The position numbers and the translations under genes are program-made. From Didymella arachidicola (lineage: Eukaryota > Ascomycota > Dothideomycetes > Pleosporales > Didymellaceae), in assembly GCA_016630955.3 (NCBI GenBank), contig CM049991.1, positions 434,001-498,000 on the forward strand: a DNA stretch of 64,000 nt, read 5' to 3'. Each line of letters begins with the position of its first letter. Positions within the stretch are counted from its first letter, which is position 1. The notes beneath the pieces were generated by a model that saw nothing but the letters and a program-made list of their open reading frames with translations, ran no database searches and was not told where the DNA came from. Shown in pieces: positions 34,679 through 45,405 of the stretch.

Positions 34679-35813
34679 ATGAAGGCCATTCACCTTGATG
34701 AATTCGTCACGGTATGTATGAAGCCCCGATGGAGCTAGATCAAGTACTCACTCTCCAAAGGATTTGACGAATATCAAACCAAGGAACGTTCCAACCCTAC
34801 AATTTTCACCGCAGAAAGGTCTCTGTATCAAGATCACGCACGCAGCAATAACACATGTGGACCTCCTTTACGCTCAAGGCTTGCACCAGAATAACAGACG
34901 ACACGTGCAGCCTCCATTCATCCTAGGCACTGAGTTCTCCGGCATCGTCACCACAGCACCATCCACTTCACCTCTCAAGCCTGGTACGCGCGTCTTTGGA
35001 GGCGGTCTTGGCTCCTTTGCAGAAGCGATCTGCGTCGATGAATCGAGCGTGCGCCGTGTCCCAGAACAATGGAGCAACGCCGAAGCCTGCGCTGTGGGTG
35101 CAAGCGGCGCTGTAAGCTACGGTGCTCTTGTTGGCATCGCAAATGTGCAGAGGGGCGAGACGGTGCTGGTATTAGGTGCGAGTGGAGGGTTGGGCGTCAT
35201 GGCTGTGCAGATCGCAAAAGCGCTGGGTGCCAAGGTCATTGCTGTGGTCGGAAATGCAGAGAAGGCGGAAGTAGTGAGGCGAGTTGGTGCAGATGATGTT
35301 GTTGACTACCAAAACGAGAAGTGGGAGGATAGAGTCAAAGAATTGACGTCAGATAGACAGGGTGTGGATGTAGTGTACGACAGCATTGGTGCTGTCGAAA
35401 GCGGTATCAAGTGTATGAAGTACAGAGGAAGGCTTGTAATTGTGGGATTTGCAGCGAGGGGTGGCAAGATGGAGAATGTGAGAGCAAATCGTATATTGTT
35501 GAAGAGTGCTATGGTGCACGGTTATGTGAGCACAATGGCCTCGCCTAGATACGCTTATGCTGACCAGGAATAGCGCTTTGGTGAAGATGGGAGGCGAGAT
35601 CCTCAGCAGACGAAAGATGTGTGGGACGGTTTTATGAGCATGGTCGACGGTGGCAAGATCAAGCCTGTGATCTACCAAGAGGACTATCGAGGTTTAGAAG
35701 CTGTGCCTAAAGCATTGGAGGACGGCAAGGCTCACAAAGCCTGGGGAAGGGCGATCCTGAGGATTGACGATAACGCAGAACATGAGCTCGAGGATCGAAA
35801 GCCAAAGCTATAG
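34679..35813 (+). CDS. Quinone-oxidoreductase-type medium-chain dehydrogenase (NADPH)
   Basis: Exons 34679-34711, 34761-35525 and 35574-35813 give 345 residues. The start MKAIHLDEFV is the usual beginning of the GroES-like domain; FILGTEFSGIV and GTRVFGG follow. The Rossmann core has VLVLGASGGLGVMAVQIAKALGAKV, with the AXXGXXG-type nucleotide loop, then VGADDVVDY and GVDVVYDSIG. Structural-zinc cysteines are absent, so this is the zeta-crystallin or quinone reductase branch, reducing quinones or activated alkenes with NADPH. The first intron ends in AAG (34760) rather than CAG or TAG; the second is GTGAGC to TAG at 35573. Same orientation as the upstream Zn2Cys6 gene, with only 236 bp between them, so joint control is possible but unproven. 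Confidence 0.85.
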
Positions 35814-36558
35814 CCAAACTATGTCACATCGTAGCTGATCAATGGAATCTTGAACAGGCCACGATAGGCACAGATGCATTGACGTGGTGGTGTATCGTTC
35901 ATCAAGCGGAAAGCCCCGGAATTCGATACCGACTCATTGGTTTGTGAGTCGCGCCTGCCACAACCGAGCCGATCACGAACGGCTCGTCATCACGCAGATT
36001 CCAGCCACCTCTACCACTAACTCAATAATTCTCCTTGTGGAACGACCATGACCACTATCAGCCCACGCACCACCTCACTGCGTGCCATGACACGCAACAT
36101 CCGCTGACAGTCCAAGCCCTTTAGATCGCGAGACGCTCGGTCAGCCGTCCGAACGAGGCGCTTGCCTCTCCTTCACAGCCCAAACAAGCAATGGCGCTGG
36201 TTGCATATGCACAAAACGCTGTCCTCGCTTCTGTGGATCGCCTGAACGGAGACAATGACGTAGCGCATCCGACTCACGTTCCTGGCGCGGCCCGCTCACC
36301 TGCGCTACGGCAGCTACCCACAGGCAGGAAACAAGCTCCCCTGCAAAATCCAATGGCGGTGTGCCATCTGTACAGGAGTGTCATTCAACATGAAGCTACG
36401 CAAATTGCCGCTCTCCGACGCTTTGGAGTGTGGGAAGACGGGTGATGGTGAGGTGCGCTGGCTGGGCTGTGCGCTGCTAATGCTTTTCTCTCATAAGCAA
36501 CTGGCAAGCGATAGCAACGAGCTGATACAGATACCTGCTTGAAAACTGACTGGGAACC
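35814..36558. other. Intergenic
   Basis: About 745 bp. The frame 36191-36445 has a reasonable ATG but no splice route into the next gene that is better than the four-codon exon at 36559, and no motif. Treated as leader or promoter. Confidence 0.5.
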
Positions 36559-37923
36559 ATGGGCGTGCATGTTAGTGTGAATTGACAAATTGTTGATGAG
36601 AACCGTGCTAATGGCGTAGACTCGCAGCCACGAATCCGCCGACGTCCTGCAGGAAATAGTGTATACGCTGCTGGAGGTCTTCGATGCCACGAGAGACCTG
36701 TACCAGACCTTGACGAATAAAGACAGGAGAGACCTCGAGCAGAAGCTGCGATCGAATGGGTACCCTACCTCGAGGAAACTGGAATTTATCGACGATGCCG
36801 AAGTCAACGGCACCCGCGCCATCCTGACAGACAAGCTAGCCCTTCTACGACAGTTTGAGGACGGGCTGCGCGATACTGGACCCACTTTTGCTATCGGAGA
36901 TGGTATGTTCTAAATAAGAGTCCAAGCATGGAAGCGCCCTGGAGTGCCTTGGGCTGACCAGTATTAGCATTATCACATGTCTCCTTGCAATCCGAGGTGA
37001 TCAAACTTCAAGGCGTGCTACTCACGACTTTTTTGTATGGCCCTACATCATCGGAGCCGATACCACAGCAACTTTCGAAGATTGACGCCGCGTCCCATTC
37101 AGCAGCAATTGCGACAGTCGACGCGTTGAAAGCATTGCAGCTCCGGCTGGAAACTGAGCGTCGAGCATCCAGCGTGTCTGTCTCCCGTAGAGGATCGTTT
37201 CTTGCACCTTCCATGCCTGGGTCGTTTCATCATGACGACCAATCAACGGCTTTGGTATCATATCGAGAGTCCCCACGGGTTCGACCTGGGAGTCCTGCGA
37301 ACACCACAATTCTCAGTAGAGGGAAGCTTGATCTGGATGACATCGACGAAAAGTCATTGAGATCCTATAACACCGGGACCACAGGCACTGACTCACTCTA
37401 CTGCTCGTATGCCAAAGTGCTCGATAGGCACCGTTCGCAGCAACTGAGCCCGAGCATAACGGACGCACCCACTCCATCCTGTCCAGACTGCAGGAGGACG
37501 CTACATCTCTCTTCAGGCAAAACTTGGGAAGTACTCAAAAAGGATACTGGGTATGAGAGGCGTTTCCAGATCTCGAATCGTTTCGTGGTCAAGTGCCATC
37601 GTCCCGGCGCAGATGCTGGTTACGCATGTATGCTTTGCTCCAAAGCAGACGACGATGTGACCATATGCGGCGACGTGAAGGCGCTTGTAAAGCATATGTG
37701 CGAGGACCATAAGTCCTCTGAGTTCAAGGCGGAGGAGGATATCACAGAGGTAGTTGAGTTGGCATTGGGAGAATGCAGGAGAGATAGTGGGCTAGCTCAC
37801 TCTTCTTCGCGCAGCAGCCGCAGGAGTGCTAGTGTCAGCTCACGTCGGCGCGGCAGTAAGCCCCACATCTACGATCGTGAGGTGGAGGCTATAGAAATCA
37901 GGATGCCGAGACGAGTTGCATGA
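36559..37923 (+). CDS. Hypothetical protein with C-terminal zinc-finger-like Cys/His cluster
   Basis: Predicted exons 36559-36570, 36620-36902 and 36968-37923 give 416 residues. The four-codon first exon has a good ACCATGG start and a GTTAGT donor, with branch GCTAAT before the acceptor TAG. I do not recognise the family. The N-terminal third (DVLQEIVYTLLEVFDATRDLYQTL onward) is helical and charged; a Ser-rich middle follows. The last 170 residues hold Cys-Pro-Asp-Cys, then Cys-Met-Leu-Cys-X18-His-X4-His, resembling a C2H2 finger, then a Ser/Arg-rich basic tail (SSSRSSRRSASVSSRRRGS). A nuclear or cytoskeletal role is conceivable, but nothing in the context decides it. Confidence 0.68.
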
Positions 37924-39067
37924 AGCCAAATCAAGCCACCTAGTGTCAACTCAGCCCGGTTCTCCACTGGTCTTCTTTGTGCAAATTTCGTTGGCTGTAT
38001 CCGTTAGGTTGACGAATAGAACACCTGTACGATACCATTGTTTACGAGGAGATATGAGATGTCTTGTATTTCAGTAAGGCTACATGCTTGGTCTTGATGC
38101 AGTCTCCCCATGTTTCCTCTATCCTCGCATCCCAAGCCTCACCACCACAATTCATTCCACCCGTACCAAGACATTCTCATGCAGTATCCTCACATCATCG
38201 CTCGCTCCAAACTGCAAAGATCACGCAGTCCTCGCGCCAAGTCCTCCACGTCTATACGGTCAATGCATACACTACAACTACTTTGGGACAATGCCTCCTT
38301 CAGCAATCAACACCTTTCATTCTATATTCCTCTTCGAGTAACATGCAACTACCGTCTCCACCGATTATCTGGGACCGACGTGCATACTACGTGCAACATA
38401 CGATCAGTGCATTTCAGACACGCGCCGCAATTTTCGGCGACCATGAGAGACGTGCTGCAAGGAACGTGTCGTGATGACCATTGCCCGAATGCGGTTTAGA
38501 CAGACCCAAAAGCGGCGAATGGAAGATAGGACGATGCTGCGTGCTGATGCATGACAGCGGCGCGAACAGATCACCCGAACCACACGGTCAGCACCTTAAA
38601 TGATATTTAAGTACTGCAAGGTGCGATCTTGCAGTGGTGCCGCGCTGCGAAACCAGCTGAGGGCACAATGGCTGGATTGGAGAAGCGACATTGGATGCAG
38701 GGTGTACTTGCTGCTTTAGGGATGTGATAATAGCGGTAATTGTACGAGAAAACGGGATGGTGTACTGGCTGAATTCTAGGCCTGTCCAGACTGAGCAGAG
38801 CCTCATAAACGGTGACCAAGTCATGGTCGAGCTGGATCTCAACATCCAACCTCCCTAGATTAGAAGGCGCGTCTTGCACTAGACAAATGCGGCTAGATCA
38901 GACCCTGTTGTCGACTCTTCAGCACCGACACAGCTCAAGCCAATTCATACAGCCGAAACCCGAGGCAGGACTTCGACGATTGTCGAGAGCAAAATGAGGC
39001 TCCAATACGCGTCCATTGATCACGGCTGAAAGCCATACCCTACAAATCTAGCAAGAGGTCAGTAGAG
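37924..39067. other. Intergenic: acyl-CoA dehydrogenase promoter side
   Basis: About 1.1 kb. Frames at 38064-38474 and 38110-38499 overlap in different phases, are Ser/His-rich and lack motifs. Nothing supported. Confidence 0.5.
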
Positions 39068-40513
39068 ATGACTACAGCATCACAAAGAATTCCAGCAGCT
39101 GTCCGGCCCCTAGTAGGCGAGCGTGCCAAGCAGACGCTCGACATTGTAAGCTTCAGTGCTTTGACAAGGCTTCCAAAGTCGCTAACAGGTTTCAGGTCGA
39201 GAAATTTGTCAACGAAGAATGTATTCCCGCCGACCATGTCTACAAAGCGCAACTGGGGCAGGGTTCCAATCGCTGGAGCTATCCTCCCATTATGGACGAC
39301 CTGAAAGCCAAAGCTAAGGCCCTCGGCCTCTGGAACATGTTCCTCGCGAAGGGACACTATACGGAAGGTGCAGGCTTCACAAACCTCGAGTACGGCCTCA
39401 TGTGCGAGCAGTTCGGTCGGTGCGCAACTGCCTCCGAGGCCACGAACAACGCTGCACCGGATACAGGCAACATGGAGCTGCTCGCCAAGTATGGCACCGA
39501 GGCGCAGAAGAAGGAATGGCTGGAGCCCCTCCTACGAGGCGAAATCAGAAGCTGCTATGTTATGACTGAGCCCGACAGCGCGTGCAGTGACGCGACCAAC
39601 GTACAGCTGAGCATCAAGCGCCAGGGTGATAGTTATGTACTCAATGGGCAGAAGTGGTGGATCAGTGGCGCCGGCGACCCTCGCTGCGCGGTGTACATCG
39701 TCTTGGGTAAGACAGATCCAGACCATGCTGATAAGTACAAGCAACAGTCGATCATCATTGTGCCGTCCAATTCTCCGGGCATCGAGATTAAGCGCATGCT
39801 GTCTGTGTATGGCTACGACGAAGCGCCACATGGACACGCCCACCTGGTCTTCAAGGATGTACGCGTTTCTGCAGATAATATCGTTCTGGGAGAGTCGCGC
39901 GGCTTTGAAGTCATGCAAGGTCGAATGGGACCGGGGCGTATCCATCACTGTATGCGCTCGATTGGTGCTGTAAGCATATTCCCTTTCCCAGCGCCTTACA
40001 CCTGCTGACACTTTTCAGGCTGAAGAAGCTCTCCGCTGGCTCCTGACCCGTGCCAACGCCCCGCACAAGAAGCCTTTCGGCAAGCAGCTCTCAGAGCAAG
40101 GCGTGATCCTGCACTGGATAGCCAAGGCTCGCATCGACATCGACGCCGCTCGCTTCATCGTTCTCAACGCCGCCGCGGCCATCGATGCCGGTGATGCTAA
40201 ATCCGCCCTTCTCGAAATCGCGCAAGCCAAGATCCTCGTCCCAAACATGGCGCTTGAAGTCATCGATAAAGCAGTGCAGACGTACGGGGCACAGGGTATA
40301 TGTCAAGACACGCCATTGGCGGCCATGTGGGCACATGTGAGGACGGTCCGCATTGCCGACGGCCCTGACGAGGCGCATCTGGAGCAGCTAGGCAAGAGGG
40401 AGAATCGGAGAGCGACAGAGGCTGCACAGCTCATACAGAAGCAGATGGACCTCACTGAAGTATTATTTAAGAAATGGAACGTGAAGGAGAGTGGACCATG
40501 TCCGCGACTATGA
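39068..40513 (+). CDS. Acyl-CoA dehydrogenase family protein (ACAD10/11-like)
   Basis: Exons 39068-39145, 39196-39969 and 40019-40513 give 448 residues, the normal length. Landmarks: VEKFVNEECIPAD, NMELLAKYGTEAQKKEWLEPLL, the flavin-binding CYVMTEPDSACSDATN and KWWISGAGDP, then RGFEVMQGRMGPGRIHHCMRSIG, and the C-terminal helical domain AARFIVLNAAAAIDAG with QTYGAQGICQDTPLAAMWAHVRTVRIADGPDEAH. The enzyme oxidises an acyl-CoA to the 2-enoyl form with FAD. The features follow the ACAD10/11 branch found in fungal peroxisomes or mitochondria. The C-terminus is Pro-Arg-Leu, which resembles a non-standard PTS1; peroxisomal location is an inference. All introns are canonical GT-AG (about 50 nt). Confidence 0.9.
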
Positions 40514-41424
40514 GCTGGGCCACGGCAGTGCTGTATTGCTTCGTTGCATAGAGGGTTCTCTCGTCGACTGCTTACGCATCTGCAAATAAAGGCTTCATGA
40601 TACAGGCCCTGGTCACTATGCCACCCCTACTTCACCCTTGAGAAGCTTATCTTTCTATCTTTCTTATTGTTCGAGCACATCTCGCTCCGCGCGGAGGCCT
40701 ATATACCGTTGCCCTCTTTAGATGGCCATCACAAGCACATCAGGCCTTGTTATCTATCGGTGAAAGATCTGCTCTTGGCCTATGCAAGGTAACCTGAGTA
40801 GTCTATGATCTTTAGATCTTCAAAGAGGTCAATGATGATTCACCATGACGATTCAGTGGTGACCTAATTTTCTGGGCGCAAGACACGTCCTTTCAAATCA
40901 GATAGAGCGCATTCGCTTTTGCTGAGGTAAAGTTGACCTGAAGTTGGGCAATCATTGCAAGGTACTGGTAGAGAGCACATTGTACGTCAAGTCCTTCAGG
41001 GTGCGGTTCTACGAGGACACGCTGGATCGGCAATCTTTTTTAAGTGCAACGGAAGCGGATAAGATGCCTTTCTTGCTACTTGGACAGCTAGGTGCGCCGG
41101 GATACGAGGGGGGTTGACAAGCTTCACTGTGGCTTTGTGGCTGGCTGCCATGGAGCTCGGCATTCTTGTGAAGAGCTTCGACGGCTAATGCCATGTGCAC
41201 CTTATTTGGACGATTAACATCAGTTCAGCAACCATGTCGCAAGCTCTTCATAACAATGGGAAGCAGACCAGGTCACAGGGTTGTAAACTATCACAGCAGA
41301 ATGAAACATCATATCTTGTTGGTAGTAAAACCGCGGAAGGTGTCTCCATTCAATCTGTAAGGTAACGAAAATCGTAGATGGTGTTGTTATCATCTATCGA
41401 CATCGTGTCATCCTAATTTTTGTC
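40514..41424. other. Convergent 3' intergenic region
   Basis: About 910 bp between the 3' ends of the dehydrogenase and symporter genes. Only short motif-free frames. Confidence 0.6.
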
Positions 41425-43085
41425 TTAGAAGACATAGCGGAAGTTAGGGTTTTCGCGATCCGTCAGATCGTCAAAGCCATGCGCAGCGTTCGTCTCCTTG
41501 CCGAACTCACGGTCCTTCTTGTTGTTGCGATGCACCAGGTTCCACCTCAGGAATAGAATGACTACGACCAAAACACTGTAGCAGCCCAAGTGAATCGACA
41601 AGGCCTTGATGTACCGAGGTGCGTCGCCGTCGAAGAAGATCTGAGGCCCTGTGGCGTTTCCGGCGCACCATGCAAGGAAGTTCATTGTGATGCAGACGGA
41701 TTTCTTGGTTTGTCCACCGACGTTGCGTGTCAGCATCGACATGCCGAGACCCTGCGCGGCCCAGAAGGTGAAGATAATCCAGTAGGAAATCAACAGACCA
41801 GCGCGGGTGGCGTTGTTAGTGTTTTTGACGGTCATGATTACGATCGTGCCGATGAAGGATCTGCAATGCGTTAGTCATGAGTTGGTGAGAGTGCGACAAA
41901 GCGCAACTTACGGAATCATGAACACGAGCATAGTGTACAAGTTTTGGTTGAACCGTTTGGTCATCCAGGCAGAGGTCATTAGCGTGAAGATGATGACAGC
42001 ACCGAGGACCATGGCGAGGAGCTGAGTCTGAAGAGTAGTGAAGTTAAGACCCTTGATAATGATGTTGTAGAAAGCACCGAGACCAGATGTAGGCAAGGTG
42101 GTGCAAATCTGGATCAACATATAGCAGTAGGTCTGGGGATCGGTCAGAGCCTCCTTGAGCTGATAAGCACGGAAGACCTTGTTTTGGAGACCAGTCTGGT
42201 TGGAACGGACACGCTCAACCATGAGCTTCTTGTCCTCCTCGGAGAAGCACTTGGCGCGCATGGGAGAGTCGGGGAGCCAATAAAGGACAAAGATGCCCCA
42301 GAGAAAGGAGAAGGAGCCATAGGTGATGAAGATCGCCTGCCACGACCTGATCTTCGCAGTTCCGCCAGTCCCCAATGAAGGGTGCTGGATTTGAGAGAAA
42401 GCGTACGCGAGCAGGCCCCCGACCATCTGCTGAGCACCATTCATCATGTACCAGTAGGTAACGACCTGCGCCTGCTCCGAGCGCTTGTACCAAATAGAGC
42501 TCATGAGGAGGAAAGTCGGCTGGCAAACGGCCTCGAAGATACCAAGAAGGGTGCGAACGGCCACGATAGAGGGGAATGTGAAGCAAACAGCGTGCAGGCA
42601 CAAAGTGGTCGACCAGAGCATGATGTTGAGTCCGAGGAACTTGGCGACAGGGACACGCTGGATCGTCCAATTGATGGGATATTCGACGACCAAGATAGCC
42701 AGGTAGATACAAGTAGTCAACCAGGCGAACTGTCGATGAATCAGCGGTTGTTCGTTAAAATGACTCGACCTCACCGCGGACCCACATTCTTGTTCTGTTC
42801 GAGCCCGGGGATATCTTTGCGGATACCCATGATCGAAGCGAAGGACATCGTGCCCTTGTCAAGCGCCTGCAAGAAGTATGTGAACACCATGATCGGCAGG
42901 ACGCGCCTGTCAATCAATTTCTTCAGACGGGCATCTTCTTCCTTAGAAACAGCGACACCAGCAGCATCGGCATATTTCGCGACTTCGTCATCGACACGTG
43001 CGTAATTAGCATGATCGGCCTTCTCGTCGGCGGCAGAGAGCGTGCGCTCAAGCTGGGTGATGTCCTTCTTGTCGTCGGTGGCCAT
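41425..43085 (-). CDS. MFS anion:cation symporter, allantoate permease (Dal5) family
   Basis: Minus-strand exons 43085-42786, 42729-41912 and 41860-41425 give 517 residues. Motifs are RRVLPIMVFTYFLQALDKGTMSF, WLTTCIYLAILVVEYP, QRVPVAKFLGLNIMLWS, AVRTLLGIFEAVCQPTF and, near the middle, WLPDSPMRAKCFSEEDK, the pattern of the Dal5/TNA1-type symporters that import organic anions such as allantoate or nicotinate. Twelve spans are expected. The first intron uses a GTGGGT donor; using the neighbouring GTGAGG instead breaks frame. The start of this gene lies 1.2 kb from a divergent GH105 gene, and that pairing suggests an anionic pectin fragment as substrate. This is inference from context; the family alone does not name the substrate. 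Confidence 0.87.
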
Positions 43086-44047
43086 GGTGACTGTGCCTCC
43101 CTGGGGTGTCAGTAAGGGGAGGTCGACTCGAACGAGGTGAGAGATGCAGGACAGGACTCAGATGAGCTACAGATTGCGGAGTCCCCAGCCTTGATATTTC
43201 TACCCCGTCTCGTTTCCTCCGTCCGTGTGTTGCGTCCCCACGTTGCCCCGGCCTCGTTACCCCATACGGGTGGGCTACTCCATAAAACCAACGTCCCAAC
43301 ACGACGTCCACCATTCATTGATTGGATCTATCCCAGTGTAGTTTACCTCAGGTTTTGCAATGCCCATGGCCGACCCTGAATCACTAGCCCCCAGCTTCGG
43401 TGCTCCGGATGTCATGTTGGCCATACACAGTGTGGAACGCCCAGTCTTGGTGCTGCAGGATCAAGCAGTGTGGATGTGCCACTTTCTTGGCTCATTTGCT
43501 TCGCCGGTAAAATGGCGGTGCAATGTCCTCCGAAGCGCGCTTCTGATGGGTTGCATGCGCATGTGACGATGTTACCTCGTGAGATCATTAGGCGAACTGA
43601 CTCAAAGAGGATGCCTTGGCTGGTGGAATTATTTCACCCCGATCCCGCGCTCGCGTCTGTGGCTCCTTTCATGGTTCAGGACGGTAAGCTTCCCCAGTCG
43701 GTTCTCTCCGCTTTTCGTTTTCGCTACCCGTCTCGAGGTTCCTCTGGCGAAGTAAGCGACTAAGAGGGCATTGCATCGGTGCAACGGCCAACGAAAATCG
43801 GTGCATTGCAGCGCGAAGGCGGAGACCTCCTCACTCTCGTGGTCCGTGATAGATTCGACGCGTTGCTTGGTGTTGACGGCTTATGATGTTACCAGGAAGG
43901 CGAGAGCCGCGCTCCCCAAGAATCTTGGGACCCCACACCTCAGCAGCGTCTCCACGTGGAGACGGGTACCCTCGTCGGTGTCGGTGTAGAGAGCAACGAT
44001 ATCGGTGCAGCACGGCACGAAATAGGTAATGAGCTTCATTAGGTCTA

Positions 44048-44101
44048 AATCGTGTCCCAAACTTTTTTTCCCCCGTCCAAAACAATCGTGTCCTAAACTT
44101 T
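44048..44101. repeat. 18 bp direct repeat pair, GH105 promoter
   Basis: AATCGTGTCCCAAACTTT at 44048-44065 recurs at 44084-44101 with one mismatch (C to T), 36 bp apart start to start. It lies about 170-220 bp before the GH105 ATG, a likely place for activator sites. Confidence 0.8.
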
Positions 44102-44143
44102 CACAATCCCCAAGCAGTCCTCCCACAATCTCTAAGCAGTCCT
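44102..44143. repeat. 20 bp near-tandem repeat pair, GH105 promoter
   Basis: CACAATCCCCAAGCAGTCCT at 44102-44121 recurs at 44124-44143 with two mismatches and a 22 bp period, directly after the 18 bp pair. Confidence 0.8.
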
Positions 44144-44271
44144 AAGCATTACAACGCATCTTCGGGGCTATTGCGCGTTTCGAGATCACGAAAGCTTCAG
44201 AACCCCATTGCAAGAGTACCTGACAACGCTCGGGGAACAATTGGACGTGTCCAAACCCTTTACCCCTCACA

Positions 44272-45405
44272 ATGTCTTCTCTCACCATTCAAGCGCTCAA
44301 GAAAGAGCAAATCACGACCTCGATCGACCTCCTCACCCAAAACCTGATCAATATAAAGGATACAACTGGAGAATTCCTGCTCAAGTTACCTGACGGCCGT
44401 GTGATCGACACCAAAGGCTGGGATGGGTGGGAATGGACCCACGGCATCGGTTTATACGGGCTCTGGCACTACTACACGCTGACGGGCAATCAAGCCACAA
44501 AAGACATCATGCTTGGTTGGTACTCTACGCAGCTCGCCAAAGGCACAACCAAAAACATCAACACCATGTCACCGTTCCTGGCGCTCGCATATCTGTACGA
44601 AGACACCGGCGATAAGACGTTCGTGCCCTGGCTGGACACCTGGGCCGAGTGGGTGATGCACGACCTGCCGCGCACAAAGTACGGTGGTTTCCAGCACGAG
44701 ACGTACCTCGAGTACAACAAGGACGAGCTCTGGGACGACACTCTGATGATGAGCGCGCTGCCTTTGGCGAAGATCGGGCTCACGCTCAACCGTCCTGAGT
44801 ACGTTGAGGAGGCAAAGAGGCAGTTCATTCTGCACTGTCAGTACCTGTTTGATCCGACGACGGGGCTCTTCTTCCACGGGTGGAAGTTTGAGGAAAAGGA
44901 TGGGAAAGTTGGGCACAACTTTGCGCAGGCCCGGTGGGCGAGAGGAAACTCGTGGCTGACAATTGTCATCCCTGATTTCATTGAGCTACTTGATCTGAAG
45001 GAGTCGGATCCCACGAGGCTCTTCCTGGTTGGCATCCTCGAGGCACAGTGCAAAGCGCTGGTCAAGCTGCAGCAGGAGGACGGCATGTGGTGCACATTGC
45101 TTGATGTCCCAGCCTCCGAGGGTTCGTATGTCGAGGCCTCGGCCACAGCCGGTTTTGCCTACGGTATGCTTAAGGCCGTAAGGAAGAGGTACCTCAAGGG
45201 CGAGGAATACGAGAAGTCTGCGGCTAAGGCTATCAAGGCGGTTCTCAGTAACATCAACGCTGATGGTGAACTTTTAAACACCAGCTTCGGCACAGGCATG
45301 GGTCACACATTGCAGCACTACAAGGACATTGCAGTCACAAGTATGCCTTACGGTCAGGCAATGGCGATCATGGCACTCGGGGAGTTCTTGAGGTTGTTCA
45401 TATAG
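44272..45405 (+). CDS. GH105 unsaturated rhamnogalacturonyl hydrolase, cytosolic
   Basis: Intronless, 377 residues, typical of YteR/YesR-like enzymes. No signal peptide is present, so it acts inside the cell. Motifs include GWDGWEWTHGIGLYGLWHYY, NINTMSPFLALAYLYE, the catalytic DELWDDTLMM (acid Asp at 155 or 156), GLFFHGWKF, ARWARGNSWLT and SYVEASATAGFAYG. The enzyme removes unsaturated galacturonate from the non-reducing end of rhamnogalacturonan fragments left by lyases, by hydration of the double bond. A divergent Dal5-type anion symporter is 1.2 kb away, which suggests uptake followed by cytosolic hydrolysis. The coding strand is C-rich at the start and more G-rich later. Confidence 0.92.
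   Translation: MSSLTIQALKKEQITTSIDLLTQNLINIKDTTGEFLLKLPDGRVIDTKGWDGWEWTHGIGLYGLWHYYTLTGNQATKDIMLGWYSTQLAKGTTKNINTMSPFLALAYLYEDTGDKTFVPWLDTWAEWVMHDLPRTKYGGFQHETYLEYNKDELWDDTLMMSALPLAKIGLTLNRPEYVEEAKRQFILHCQYLFDPTTGLFFHGWKFEEKDGKVGHNFAQARWARGNSWLTIVIPDFIELLDLKESDPTRLFLVGILEAQCKALVKLQQEDGMWCTLLDVPASEGSYVEASATAGFAYGMLKAVRKRYLKGEEYEKSAAKAIKAVLSNINADGELLNTSFGTGMGHTLQHYKDIAVTSMPYGQAMAIMALGEFLRLFI

Larger units (their letters stand above)
43086..44271. promoter_or_regulatory. Shared divergent promoter, symporter / GH105
   Basis: About 1.2 kb between divergent starts. Frames inside it (for example 43470-43763) show no motif. The 130-230 bp before the GH105 ATG contain two sets of direct repeats, listed separately. 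I looked for CCNCCAA-type galacturonate elements by eye and saw none. Confidence 0.55.

Noticed and set aside
36191..36445. 84-codon frame as first exon of the zinc-finger-like gene
   Set aside because: No good donor joins it in phase; the four-codon exon at 36559 has consensus start, donor and branch site.
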